Part shown: piece after piece, positions 17,693-27,038 of the stretch
Position numbering within the stretch: the stretch's first letter is position 1
Layout of the letters: each line of letters begins with the position of its first letter
Assembly: GCF_002904295.1 (NCBI RefSeq)
Contig: NZ_PPHG01000074.1
Span: 62,001-126,000, forward strand
Direction: 5' to 3'
Origin: Amycolatopsis sp. CA-128772
GTDB taxonomy: Bacteria > Actinomycetota > Actinomycetes > Mycobacteriales > Pseudonocardiaceae
Length of the DNA: 64,000 nucleotides
Translations under genes and position numbers: made by a program
Notes under the pieces: generated by a model
What the model saw: only the letters and a program-made list of their open reading frames with translations
What the model was told of the DNA's origin: nothing
The model's database searches: none

Positions 17693-18619
17693 ATGAACGA
17701 GCCGCGGTTCGCCACCGGAACAGGTGGCGGTCCCCGACCATCCACTTTGGACGAAAGTGGCCGGCTGCGCGTGCCCGGCGCGAGCCTGTACTACGAGGTG
17801 CGCGGGACCGGTCCCGCGTTGCTGCTGATCCCCACCGGCAACGGTGACGGCGGCCCGTACACCCCGCTCGCCGAAGTGCTGGCCGGCCGGCACACCGTGA
17901 TCACCTACGACAAGCGCGCCTATTCGCGCAGCCCGCTCGACGCCCCCGACGAAGGGGCGGACCGGGTGCGGGCCGACGTCGAGGACGCCCGGGCGGTCAT
18001 CGAGCACGTCGCCGGCGGGCGGGCCGATGTGCTGGGCGGCAGCTCCGGCGCCATCGTCGCGCTGGAGCTGCTCACGCGGCACCCGGAGTGCGTCGGCACC
18101 GCCGTCGTGCACGAGCCGCCGCTGGCGTCGGTGCTGCCGGACGCCGCGCAGTGGCTGGACTTCTACGCCGGCCTCTACCGGACCTACCAGGATTCCGGGC
18201 CGTCGGTGGCGATGGGTGTCTTCCGCGAGCGGATGGGCATGCGCGGCGCCACCAAGCCCCCGGACGACGCGCAGCTGCCGCCGGCCGAGCTGGCCGCCAT
18301 GCTGGCGCGGATCCGGGCCAACCACACGTTGTGGTTCGAACGGGAGGTCCGCGCGTACCCGGCGCTCGTCCCCGACGTCGAGGCGCTGCGGCCGCTCGCC
18401 GGGCGGCTGGTGCTCGGCGGCGGCGACACGTCCCGCGACGACTTCCCCTACCAGCCGAACCGGGTGCTTTCGGCCCGCCTCGGCATCCCGATCACCCACT
18501 TCCCCGGCGGCCACGTCGGGTTCGTGACCCACCCGGCCGAGTTCGCCGACGCCCTGTCCGCACTGCTCACGCGACAACACGCAACCGCGGAGATGCGTCG
18601 CCGCACGTCCGGGCGCTGA
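17693..18619 (+). CDS. Alpha/beta hydrolase
   Basis: 308 residues. LLLIPTGNGDGGPYTPLAEVLAGRHTVITYDKRAYSRS gives the oxyanion region, GGSSGA holds the nucleophile serine, and GGHVGF near residue 282 supplies the histidine. It belongs to the general alpha/beta-hydrolase group acting on esters, lactones or epoxides; no substrate can be named. GAGGAG upstream supports ATG 17693. It ends 43 bp before the first glycosyltransferase start and could be cotranscribed with it, which raises the chance that it is a tailoring or hydrolytic step of the cluster. Confidence 0.8.
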   Translation: MNEPRFATGTGGGPRPSTLDESGRLRVPGASLYYEVRGTGPALLLIPTGNGDGGPYTPLAEVLAGRHTVITYDKRAYSRSPLDAPDEGADRVRADVEDARAVIEHVAGGRADVLGGSSGAIVALELLTRHPECVGTAVVHEPPLASVLPDAAQWLDFYAGLYRTYQDSGPSVAMGVFRERMGMRGATKPPDDAQLPPAELAAMLARIRANHTLWFEREVRAYPALVPDVEALRPLAGRLVLGGGDTSRDDFPYQPNRVLSARLGIPITHFPGGHVGFVTHPAEFADALSALLTRQHATAEMRRRTSGR

Positions 18620-18662
18620 GATGAACTCGCCCGACGAGCCCGCCACGAGAAGGAGAACCCCC

Positions 18663-20063
18663 ATGCGCGTCCTGTTTGCCTGCTACCCGGCGCACGCGCA
18701 CTTCTACCCGTTCGCCACCACCGCGTGGGCGCTGCAGAGCGCGGGCCACGACGTGCGCGTCGCGACCTTCCACGGCCTGACGAACATCATCGCGGCCGCG
18801 GGCCTCACACCGGTGCCGCTCGGCGACCCGGACTCGATCGAAGCCCGCTTCCTCGAGGACGCCGGCCTCCCGAGCGCCGGCGACGAGATCGACCGCTACG
18901 CCCAGGCGCTGGCCATCGAGCCGCACGAGCGCGACGCGTGGGACGTGTTCTACCAGTACATGCTGCTGCCGTGCGGCGACTACCTGCGCCCGGACCGCCC
19001 GGAGGCGGCCCAGCTGGTGGAGTTCACCCGCACGTGGCAGCCGGACCTGGTGATCTACGACCCGACGTTCCCGATCGCCGCCATCGCGGCGAAGGCGTGC
19101 GGCGCGGCGCAGGCCCGCTTCCTGCTCGGCCCGGACATCTACGCGTGGAGCCTCGACCGGCTCGCCGCCTACCGCGAGCAGGTGCTCGCCGCCGGCCTCG
19201 ACGAGAACCCGCTCGGCTCGATGATCAAGCCGGTGGCGGAGCGGCTGGGCGTCGAAATGGGCGACGACCTGCTCTACGGGCACTGGTCGCTGGACGCGGT
19301 GTCGCCGGGGCTGCGGATGCCGACGAGCGCCAAGACGGTCCCCGTCCGGTACGTGCCGTTCGCGGGCGCGTCGGAGCTGCCGGGCTGGCTGTACGAGAAG
19401 CCGCAGCGCCCGCGCGTCGCGGTTTCGCTCGGGGTGTCGACCCGCCAGGCGTACGCCGGCTCGCACGTGCGGGACGAGGCCGAGCGCGGCGAGAACGCGT
19501 TCGAGTTCGAGGCGAACCCCGAGGTCGTCCGCCTGACCATGCTGATGGAAGCGCTGGGGGAGCTGGACGTCGAGGTGATCGCGACGCTGAGCGAGGGCCA
19601 GCTCGCGGGCATCCCGCCGCTGCCGGCGAACGTCCGCGCGGTGCACTACCTCCCGCTGCCCCAGCTCCTGCCGACGTGCACGGCCCTGATCCACCACGGC
19701 GGCATCGGCACCCTGGCCGCGGCGACCGGCGCGGAGGTCCCCCAGCTGATCTTCGACACCGGCGAGGCGGCCCGCGTGGTGGTGACGGTCCAGGAGGACG
19801 GCAGCATCGAGTACGCGATGCCGGACAAGAAGGTCGAGGCGACCTGGACGTCGACGTTCGTGATGGACCACGGCGCCGGCGAGCGGCTCAACCACAAGAC
19901 GCAGTCGGTCGAGGAGATGCGGAAGCTGATCCAGCAGGTCCTGGAGAACCAGTCCTACCGGGACGGTGCCCGCGCCCTCCACGACGAGTGGCTGGCGACT
20001 CCTGGGCCGAACGACATCGTGCCGACGCTGGAGGTTCTCACGGCGCACCACCGGTCGCGCTGA
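18663..20063 (+). CDS. Glycosyltransferase, GT-B fold (EryCIII/GT1-like), with unusual insertions
   Basis: 466 residues, longer than the usual 380-430. The acceptor half starts MRVLFACYPAHAHFYPF. The donor half has the HHGGIGT motif at 344-350. Compared with standard antibiotic glycosyltransferases there are extra residues at about 258-285 (charged, RDEAERGENAFEFEAN) and at about 365-400, where the canonical DQ-N-A donor-sugar segment is replaced by FDTGEAARVVVTVQEDG and a charged stretch. AGAAGGAG lies before ATG 18663. It should transfer a nucleotide-activated sugar, probably the C-methyl aminopentose, to an aglycone in the cytoplasm. No EryCII-like helper gene is nearby. A triple hairpin follows. 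Confidence 0.85.
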   Translation: MRVLFACYPAHAHFYPFATTAWALQSAGHDVRVATFHGLTNIIAAAGLTPVPLGDPDSIEARFLEDAGLPSAGDEIDRYAQALAIEPHERDAWDVFYQYMLLPCGDYLRPDRPEAAQLVEFTRTWQPDLVIYDPTFPIAAIAAKACGAAQARFLLGPDIYAWSLDRLAAYREQVLAAGLDENPLGSMIKPVAERLGVEMGDDLLYGHWSLDAVSPGLRMPTSAKTVPVRYVPFAGASELPGWLYEKPQRPRVAVSLGVSTRQAYAGSHVRDEAERGENAFEFEANPEVVRLTMLMEALGELDVEVIATLSEGQLAGIPPLPANVRAVHYLPLPQLLPTCTALIHHGGIGTLAAATGAEVPQLIFDTGEAARVVVTVQEDGSIEYAMPDKKVEATWTSTFVMDHGAGERLNHKTQSVEEMRKLIQQVLENQSYRDGARALHDEWLATPGPNDIVPTLEVLTAHHRSR

Positions 20064-20075
20064 CGGTTTGATCGG

Positions 20076-20159
20076 AGGCCCCGCACGCTGGTCGCGTGCG
20101 GGGCCTCTTCCGTTTTGTCAGGCGACAAAACCGGGGCCCGGCGCGCACGCCGGGCCCCG
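20076..20159. terminator. Cluster of three hairpins between convergent genes
   Basis: A 13-bp stem (20076-20088 with 20094-20106), a 7-bp TTTTGTC/GACAAAA hairpin at about 20113-20130, and a 12-bp stem (20132-20143 with 20148-20159) lie in series between the rightward glycosyltransferase and the leftward aryl-acid ligase. They give termination in both directions. Confidence 0.88.
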
Positions 20160-20175
20160 ACTTGTTGCGAGAGAA

Positions 20176-21828
20176 CTAAAGCAGCTCCCGCAGCACCTTC
20201 TTGTCCGCCTTGCCCACCGCCGTGTGGCGGAACGCGGCCAGTACCTCCAGGCGCTCCGGGAGCTTGAACGCCGCCAGCCCGCGGGCCGTCAAGGCCGCAC
20301 ACAGCTCCTCCAGCGTCAGCGCGAACCCGGGGTGCAGGCGGACGAACAGGCACACCCGCTCGCCCAGCTCCGGGTCCGGCATCGGCACCGCCGCCGCTTC
20401 CGCCACCGCGGGGAGCTCCTGGGCCAGGAGCTCCACCTCGGCCGCCGAGATCTTCTCGCCGCCGCGGTTGATCAGGTCCTTCACCCGGCCGCACACCACG
20501 AGGTTGCCCTCCGGGGTGATGCGGACCAGGTCGCCCGTGCGGAACCAGCCGTCCGGGGTGAACACCTCGCGGTTCACCTCCGGGACCCCGAAGTAGCCTC
20601 GGGGCGTGTATGGCCCGCGGGTGAGCAGCTCGCCCACCTCGCCCGGGGCCACCGGCTCGCCGTCCGGGCCGACCAGCAGCAGCTCGTCGAACGGGCTGAT
20701 CGGCTTGCCCTGCGTGCCGTGCGCCTCCTCGTCGGGTGCGCCCGGGGCCGTGTAGCAGACCAGGCCCTCCGCCATTCCGTACACCTGCTGCAGCCCGCAG
20801 CCCAGGGCCGGCCCGATGCGGGCCGCCACCTCCGGCGCCAGCACCGAACCGCCCACGTGCAGGTGCTGCAGGCTGCTCAGGTCGCGGGTGTTCGCCGCGG
20901 CCGCCTCGATCCACCTGAGCGCGACCGCCGGGACCGCCGAGGTGTCCGTGACGCCCTCCGCCTCGACCGCCTCGAACACCGACTCCGGCCGCGGCGAAGG
21001 CAGCAGGACCGCCCGGCCGCCCGCGTACAGCGCGCCCAGGATGCCCGGGTTGGCCAGCGGGAAATTGTGCCCGGCCGGGAGCACCGCCAGGTACACCGTT
21101 TCGGGGGTGAACCCGCACGCCGCCGCGCACCGGCGGATGTTGTACTCGTAGTCGTCGTGCGTGCGGGCGATCACCTTGGGCGTGCCCGTCGTCCCGCCCG
21201 AGAGCAGGAACACGGCCACGTCGGAACCGGACGGCGCGTGCTCGTCCAGCCACTGCCGCCGGGCGACCGGGTCGCCGGACTGCTTGATCAGGCCCCGCAC
21301 GTCGACGTGACCCGCCCGCACCTCGTCGCCGACCACCAGCACCCGCACCGGGCCGGGCAGCGTGGCCGCCACCCGCTCGGCGAGGTCCTGGTGGTCGTAA
21401 CCCTTCCAGGTGTCCGGGACGACGATCGCCTTCGCCCGCACGTGCGCGCCGATCGAGGCGAGCTCGTGCTCGCGGTGCGGTGGCAGCATCATCACCGGCA
21501 CCACGCCGAGCCGGAAGCAGGCGAGCGTGACGACCACGAACTCCCACTGGTTCGGCAGCTGCACGAGCACCGTGTCGCCGCGGGCGAGCCCGCTCGCGGC
21601 GAGCCCGGTGGCCAGGCCGTCGGCGTGCTCGGCCAGGTCGCGGTAGGTGAGCCGGACGTCGCCGTCCACCACCGCGACCCGGCCGGGCCGGCGCTCCGCC
21701 CACTCCCACAGGGAGGAGCCCAGTGGCCGGCCGCGCCAGCAGCCGGCCGCCCGGTAGGCGTGCGCCAGGTCGGCGGGCCACGGCACGACGCCTTCGTCGA
21801 TCCCGGTGCCCGGACGGGGTTCGCTCAC
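20176..21828 (-). CDS. Aryl-acid:AMP ligase (DhbE/EntE-like)
   Basis: 550 residues. Core motifs of the acyl-adenylate superfamily are complete: LSGGTTGTPK (P-loop), YGMAEG, GWFRTGDLVRITPEGNL, INRGGEKISAAEVE and the C-terminal Lys in VGKADKKVL. The HNFPLANPGILG and RTHDDYEYNIRR stretches are typical of 2,3-dihydroxybenzoate/salicylate-AMP ligases. It should activate an aromatic acid with ATP and pass it to CoA or a carrier. GTG at 21828 overlaps the PKS stop (GTGA), giving strict coupling. With the PKS and O-methyltransferase it forms the aryl-acid operon, matching the ligase of the NcsB/MdpB-type cassettes. Whether the acceptor is CoA or a carrier protein is not visible. Confidence 0.92.
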   Translation of the reverse strand: MSEPRPGTGIDEGVVPWPADLAHAYRAAGCWRGRPLGSSLWEWAERRPGRVAVVDGDVRLTYRDLAEHADGLATGLAASGLARGDTVLVQLPNQWEFVVVTLACFRLGVVPVMMLPPHREHELASIGAHVRAKAIVVPDTWKGYDHQDLAERVAATLPGPVRVLVVGDEVRAGHVDVRGLIKQSGDPVARRQWLDEHAPSGSDVAVFLLSGGTTGTPKVIARTHDDYEYNIRRCAAACGFTPETVYLAVLPAGHNFPLANPGILGALYAGGRAVLLPSPRPESVFEAVEAEGVTDTSAVPAVALRWIEAAAANTRDLSSLQHLHVGGSVLAPEVAARIGPALGCGLQQVYGMAEGLVCYTAPGAPDEEAHGTQGKPISPFDELLLVGPDGEPVAPGEVGELLTRGPYTPRGYFGVPEVNREVFTPDGWFRTGDLVRITPEGNLVVCGRVKDLINRGGEKISAAEVELLAQELPAVAEAAAVPMPDPELGERVCLFVRLHPGFALTLEELCAALTARGLAAFKLPERLEVLAAFRHTAVGKADKKVLRELL

Positions 21829-24800
21829 GCCGCCTGCTCCAGTTCCGCCGGGTCGAGCCGCTCGGTGAGCAGCTCGGCCACGGCCTCGACGGTCGGCCGG
21901 TCCCAGAACAGCGTCGACGGCAGCTGCAGCCCGAACCGCCGCTCGAGGCCGCGGCGGATCCGGACCGTCATCACCGAGTCGAGACCCATCTCGACCAGCG
22001 GCCGTCGGGGGTCCACCTCGGCGGCCGGCAGCTTCGTCTCCGCCGACACCTGGTCGCGGATCTCCGCGGTGAGCACCGCGGTCAGCTCCGGCCCGGTCAG
22101 CCCGGCCCACGGCTCGTCGTGCTCCGCCTCGCCGTCCTGACCCGAGGTGTCCTCCGGCAGCACCGAAAGCAGCGGCAGCCGGCGGTCACCCGGACCCAGC
22201 GGGACCGTGCGCAGCACGGCCGCGTAGCCGAGTTCGTGCCGCTCGATCAGCTCCCACGCGGCGAACGCGTCGGCCACGGCGATGTCCGCGGTGCCGCGGG
22301 CGGCCAGTTCGACGTCGATGATCTCCGAGGAGGTCGACATGCCGAGCCCGCGCCACGACGTCCAGCCGAAGCTGGTCGTCCCGGTGTCCCCGGCGGCGCG
22401 CCGGTGCGCGGCGAGCCCGTCGAGGAACGCGTTGGCCGCCGCGTAGCTGGCCTGCCCGGGCAGGCCGAGCAGGTAGCCGCTGGAGGAGAACAGCGCGAAG
22501 AAGTCCACGCTCCCCGGCGGGTACAGCCGGTGCAGCGTGAGCCCGCCGTCGACCTTGGGCCGCAGCACCGTGCGCAGCGACTCCTCGTCGAGCGTGCGGA
22601 GTTCGCGGTTGTCCAGCACACCGGCCGCGTGCACCACCCCCCGCACGGGCGGCAGCCCGAGCGCGGCGGGAGCGAGCAGCCGGGCGGCCTCGTCGTGGTC
22701 GGCGATGTCGACCGCGACCGGGACCACGGTGACGCCGAGCCGCTCCAGCGAGCGCACGGCGTCGAGCTTCGCCTTCTCCGCGGGATCCGTGACGCTGTCC
22801 CAGGTGTCGCGCGGCGGCAGCCCGTGGCGGCCGGCGAGCACGATCCGCCGCGCGCCCCGGTCGGCCAGCCACTGCGCGACCCGCAGGCCGAGCACGCCCA
22901 GCCCGCCGGTGACGAGGTAGGTGCCGTCCGGCTGGCAGCCGCGCGCCCGGCCGGCCGGCTCCCCGTCGAGCGGGAGCAGCCGGGGGACCAGCGGTTCGCC
23001 GTCCCGGATCGCCACGACGTCCTCGCCGCGGGCCGTCGTCAGCACGTCGAGCAGGGCCGGGACGTCCTCGGGGGAGTTGCCGACGTCGACGACCCCGCCC
23101 CAGATCTCCGGGTGCTCGCCGCCGACGATCCGGCCGATGCCCCACGCCGACGCGTGCGCGAGCGCGGCTTCGTCCACTCCGGACCGCACGCCCTGCGTGA
23201 CGCACCAGAGCCGGGCCTGCGCCGAGGTCAGCCGCTGGGCCGTGGCCGAGAGCAGCCACGAGGCCTCGGCGGCCGCCGAGGCGATCGTCGCCGGCCGGGC
23301 CCGGCCCGGCACGACCAGGATGTCGTACCCGCCGGTCAGCTCGGCCTCGGTCAGCTCCTCCGGGCCGCCGACGACGCGGAAGGACACCTCCGCGCCGGCC
23401 AGCCGCTCGGTGAGCCGGCCGATCAGCGCGCTGTCCGGTCCGACCAGGACCGCGGCGCGCCGCGGCCGGGGTTCGACACCCTCCAGGGGCACCCAGCCGA
23501 TCGGGTGGACCAGCTTGTGCGGGGCGACCCCGGTGCCGGCGTCACCCGCCGGGGCACCGTCCAGGACGCCGTAGCGCAGCCCGGCCAGCCGGCCGGCCAC
23601 CGCACCGTCGGCGTCGGCGATCTCGACGTCCACGGTGAGCTCGCCGGTCTGCCGCACGGTGATCGTGGCCTGCGCGGGTGGCGTGTCGGCCAGCGAAACC
23701 CGCGTGATGTGCGCGGGCATGCGCAGGATCGGCTCCCCGGTGAACACGACCGACGCGGTCGACAGCGCCGCGTCGAGGACCGAGGCCCAGGTGTCCGGCC
23801 GGGTGCCCGGGTCGGGATCGGCGCGGACGGCGGCCACGAGCGTGCCCTCGCCGCGGTGGAGCCGTTCCACGACCCACGGGAACCCCATGGCGGCGACCCC
23901 GAGCGAGGCCAGCCGTTCGATCACGAACCCGGCGGGCAGCTCCTCGGTGGTGGCGGCGTCCCCGGCCGGCCCGGCCGCCGGGTCGGTCCGCGGTTCGAGG
24001 GTGGCCGTGGTGTGGGTGGCCCAGCCCTGCTCGGCGCCGTCCCCGCCGGGCGCCGCGCGCCCGCTCAGCCGGCTCGACAGCCGGATCGTCCCGTCCTGCA
24101 GCACCACCTGCAGGTCCCGCGTGCTGGTGACGCTGACCGGGACGCGCAGGGCGACCTCGGCCAGGTCCGCCCGCGGGCCGACCGCCGCCGCCGCGGTGGC
24201 GAAGGTGTTCAGCAGCACGGCGGCCGGGATGATCTCGACGGTGCGGACCGGGTGGTTGCCGGGGTACGGCCGGGATTCGCGGTCCAGCCGGGTCGCCCAG
24301 ACGTGCGCCGGCGTGGTGCCGCGCACGACGGTCCGCCCGCCCAGCAGTGTGTGCCCGGCCGGGTCGTGGTGCTCGGCCAGCGCGGTCGGCGCGTCCGGCT
24401 CCTCGGCCCAGTGGGGCTTGTGCTGCCACGCGGTCGTGGGCAGGTCGGCGACGGTACCTTCGGGCCACAGGGCCCGCCAGTCGACGTCGGCGCCCTGGGC
24501 GTGCAGCAGGCCGAGGTTGGTCAGCAGGGTCTCGCGCTCCGGCTTGGCCCGCCGCAGGGTGTGGGTGACGAACCCGTCCGTGATCCCGAGCCCGTCGAAG
24601 GTCTCGTTGATCGAGTGCTCGACGACCGGGTGCGGCGACACCTCCAGGAACAGCCGGTGGCCGTCCTCCAGCGCGGCGGTCACCGCCTGGACGAACCGCA
24701 CCGTGTTGCGCAGGTTGGCGGCCCAGTAGGTGCCGTCGCGCGTGCTGTCCGTGCGCGGGTCGGCGAGCGCGGTGCTGTAGAGCGGGACGGTGGCCGGCCG

Positions 24801-27038
24801 CGGGTCGAGGTCGGCCGCGGCCGCGGCCAGCTCGTCCAGCAGCGGGTCCATCTGTGCGCTGTGGAAAGCGACGTCGGAGTCGACCAGCCGGCCGCCGGTG
24901 CCTTCGGCACGCAGCCGGTCGGTGAACTCCTGGATCGCCGTGACGTCCCCGGACACCACGGTCGACGTGGTGGCCGAGGCGACCGCGACCGCGAGGTCGG
25001 TGCGGCCGGCCAGCCGGCGCTCCACCTCCTCGGGCGGCAGCGCCACCATCACCATGCCGCCCTGCCCGGCGACCCGGCGCAGCAGCGCCGAACGCCGGCA
25101 GACCAGCCGGGCCCCCTCGTCGAGGGTCAGCACCCCGGCGGTGACCGCCGCGGCGATCTCGCCGACCGAGTGCCCGAGCACCGCGGCCGGGCGCAGGCCC
25201 CGCGCGCGCCAGGTCGCGGCCAGCGCCACCTGCATCGCGAAGATCATCGGCTGGATGACGTCCACCGGCTGCCGGGCGTCCGATCGCACGACGGCCTTCG
25301 GCGACACCCCGAGCTCGGCGACGAAGATCGGATCCACCCGGTCGAGCACGGCGGCGAAGTCCGGATCGGTGTCCATCAGCTCGCGGCCCATCCCGACCCA
25401 CTGCGAACCGTGGCCCGAGAACACCCAGACCGCCCCCGTCCCGGCGGCCGGGCCGGCGACCGGCTCCGGTCCCGAGACGGCCAGCTCGCCGAGCCGGTTG
25501 ATCAGCTCGGTGCGGTCCTCGGCGAAGACCGCGGCCCGGTGCGGCAGGTGCGGGCGCCGCACGGCCAGGGTGTGGCCGATGTCGGCCAGGCTCGTGTCGC
25601 GGTGCGCGGTCAGCCAGCTGACGAGCCGGCCCGCGTTCTGCCGCACCGCCTCGGCGCTGGCCCCGGACACCGGGTAGAGCGCGGGCCCGGTGTCCTCTGT
25701 GGACGGCCGGGCTTCGGCCGCGTCCGCCTCTTCGAGGATGACGTGCGCGATCGTGCCGCCGTAGCCGTACCCGGAGACCCCGGCGCGGCGCGGGCCGGCC
25801 TGCACCGGGAACGGCGTCGGCTCGGTCACCACCCGCAGCCGGGCTTCGTCCCAGGGGATGGCCGGGTTGGGCGTGCTGCAGCCGAGGCTCGGCGGGATCT
25901 CGGCGTGCTGCAGGGCCAGCACGGCCTTGATGACACCGGCGACGCCCGCACCGGCCTCCAGGTGGCCGATGTTGGGCTTGACCGAGCCGATCAGGCACGG
26001 CTCTTCGGCCGGGCGGCCCTTCCCGAACACCGACGCCATCGCGGCGGCCTCGAGCGGGTCGCCCGCGCGGGTGCCGGTGCCGTGCGCCTCGACGTAGCCG
26101 ACGGTCGCCGGGTCGATGCCCGCGGCCTCGTAGGTGCGGCGCATCAGGTGGGCCTGCGCGTCGCCGCTCGGGGCCATGATGCCGTTGGTGCGGCCGTCCT
26201 GGTGCACCGCGCTGCCGCGGAGCACGGCGAGGACGGGGTCGCCGTCGCGGCGGGCGTCGGCCAGCCGCTTGAGCACGACCATCCCGCCGCCCTCGCCGCG
26301 GCCGTAGCCGTCGGCGTCGGCGGCGAAGGACTTGCAGCGGCCGTCGGGTGAGGTGGCCCCGGCCGCGTCCAGGACGAGCGAAAGCCCGGGCGCGGCCATC
26401 ACCAGCACGCCGCCGGCCAGCGCCACCGGGCACTCGCCGGCCCGCAGGGCCTGCGCCGCCAGGTGGATGGACACCAGTGACGACGAGCACGCGGTGTCCA
26501 CCACCGCGCTCGGGCCGCGCAGGTCCAGCGCGTAGGAGACCCGGTTGGCCACCGCGCAGTACGAACTGCCGATGCCGGTCCAGGCCTCGATCCGCGGCAG
26601 GTCCTCCAGCAGCCGGCGGCCGTAGTCGTCGGCGCCGACGCCCATGAACACGCCGGTGTCGGTGCCGGCGAGCGAGCGCGGCGGGATGCCCGCGTGTTCC
26701 AGGGCCTCCCAGGCCAGTTCCAGGACGATCCGCTGCTGCGGGTCCATCAACGCGGCTTCACGCGGGGTGAGGTCGAAGAAGTCCGCGTCGAAGCCCTTGA
26801 TGTCGTCGAGGAAGGCGCCGGCCCGGGTGACGTCGCGCAGGGCGGCCGCGTGGGCGCCGCTCTGCCGCGCGTACCAGGCCCAGCGCTCCTCCGGGACCTC
26901 GCCGATCGTGTCCGCACCCTCGCGCAGCAGGCGCCAGAACTTCGCCGGCGAGTCGACCCCGCCGGCGAAGCGGCAGGCCAGCCCGATCACGGCGATCGGC
27001 TCCGGCCCTGCACCGGAATGCTCGAGCCCCTCGGTCAT
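21825..27038 (-). CDS. Iterative type I PKS of the 6-methylsalicylate/naphthoate synthase type
   Basis: 1737 residues in the order KS-AT-DH-KR-ACP. KS: DTACSSSL with Cys184, HGTGT from 319, NIGHLEA with His359. AT: GHSVGE with Ser624 and AFHS near 724, the malonyl signature. DH-like domain: His929 in NHPVRTVEIIP (the usual HxxxG glycine is Thr) and Asp1089 in SVLDAAL. KR: TGGLGVLG at 1377 and Tyr1532 in ASYAAANAF. ACP: Ser1688 in GLDSVM. There is no thioesterase, ER or methyltransferase. This is the layout of bacterial 6-MSA and naphthoate synthases (ChlB1, AziB, NcsB, MdpB); a KR argues against unreduced orsellinate. The start at 27038 overlaps the O-methyltransferase stop (ATGA). Chain length cannot be read from sequence. 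Confidence 0.95.
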   Translation of the reverse strand: MTEGLEHSGAGPEPIAVIGLACRFAGGVDSPAKFWRLLREGADTIGEVPEERWAWYARQSGAHAAALRDVTRAGAFLDDIKGFDADFFDLTPREAALMDPQQRIVLELAWEALEHAGIPPRSLAGTDTGVFMGVGADDYGRRLLEDLPRIEAWTGIGSSYCAVANRVSYALDLRGPSAVVDTACSSSLVSIHLAAQALRAGECPVALAGGVLVMAAPGLSLVLDAAGATSPDGRCKSFAADADGYGRGEGGGMVVLKRLADARRDGDPVLAVLRGSAVHQDGRTNGIMAPSGDAQAHLMRRTYEAAGIDPATVGYVEAHGTGTRAGDPLEAAAMASVFGKGRPAEEPCLIGSVKPNIGHLEAGAGVAGVIKAVLALQHAEIPPSLGCSTPNPAIPWDEARLRVVTEPTPFPVQAGPRRAGVSGYGYGGTIAHVILEEADAAEARPSTEDTGPALYPVSGASAEAVRQNAGRLVSWLTAHRDTSLADIGHTLAVRRPHLPHRAAVFAEDRTELINRLGELAVSGPEPVAGPAAGTGAVWVFSGHGSQWVGMGRELMDTDPDFAAVLDRVDPIFVAELGVSPKAVVRSDARQPVDVIQPMIFAMQVALAATWRARGLRPAAVLGHSVGEIAAAVTAGVLTLDEGARLVCRRSALLRRVAGQGGMVMVALPPEEVERRLAGRTDLAVAVASATTSTVVSGDVTAIQEFTDRLRAEGTGGRLVDSDVAFHSAQMDPLLDELAAAAADLDPRPATVPLYSTALADPRTDSTRDGTYWAANLRNTVRFVQAVTAALEDGHRLFLEVSPHPVVEHSINETFDGLGITDGFVTHTLRRAKPERETLLTNLGLLHAQGADVDWRALWPEGTVADLPTTAWQHKPHWAEEPDAPTALAEHHDPAGHTLLGGRTVVRGTTPAHVWATRLDRESRPYPGNHPVRTVEIIPAAVLLNTFATAAAAVGPRADLAEVALRVPVSVTSTRDLQVVLQDGTIRLSSRLSGRAAPGGDGAEQGWATHTTATLEPRTDPAAGPAGDAATTEELPAGFVIERLASLGVAAMGFPWVVERLHRGEGTLVAAVRADPDPGTRPDTWASVLDAALSTASVVFTGEPILRMPAHITRVSLADTPPAQATITVRQTGELTVDVEIADADGAVAGRLAGLRYGVLDGAPAGDAGTGVAPHKLVHPIGWVPLEGVEPRPRRAAVLVGPDSALIGRLTERLAGAEVSFRVVGGPEELTEAELTGGYDILVVPGRARPATIASAAAEASWLLSATAQRLTSAQARLWCVTQGVRSGVDEAALAHASAWGIGRIVGGEHPEIWGGVVDVGNSPEDVPALLDVLTTARGEDVVAIRDGEPLVPRLLPLDGEPAGRARGCQPDGTYLVTGGLGVLGLRVAQWLADRGARRIVLAGRHGLPPRDTWDSVTDPAEKAKLDAVRSLERLGVTVVPVAVDIADHDEAARLLAPAALGLPPVRGVVHAAGVLDNRELRTLDEESLRTVLRPKVDGGLTLHRLYPPGSVDFFALFSSSGYLLGLPGQASYAAANAFLDGLAAHRRAAGDTGTTSFGWTSWRGLGMSTSSEIIDVELAARGTADIAVADAFAAWELIERHELGYAAVLRTVPLGPGDRRLPLLSVLPEDTSGQDGEAEHDEPWAGLTGPELTAVLTAEIRDQVSAETKLPAAEVDPRRPLVEMGLDSVMTVRIRRGLERRFGLQLPSTLFWDRPTVEAVAELLTERLDPAELEQAA

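Noticed and set aside
21723-26351. Open frame of 1542 codons antisense to the PKS
   Set aside because: It is the complement of the PKS reading frame, has no domains and is rich in Arg/Gly/Pro; it is a typical shadow of a real high-GC gene.
21825-27038. PKS as an orsellinic acid synthase
   Set aside because: A complete KR with Tyr1532 is present. Orsellinate synthases do not reduce, so a 6-MSA or naphthoate type is more likely.
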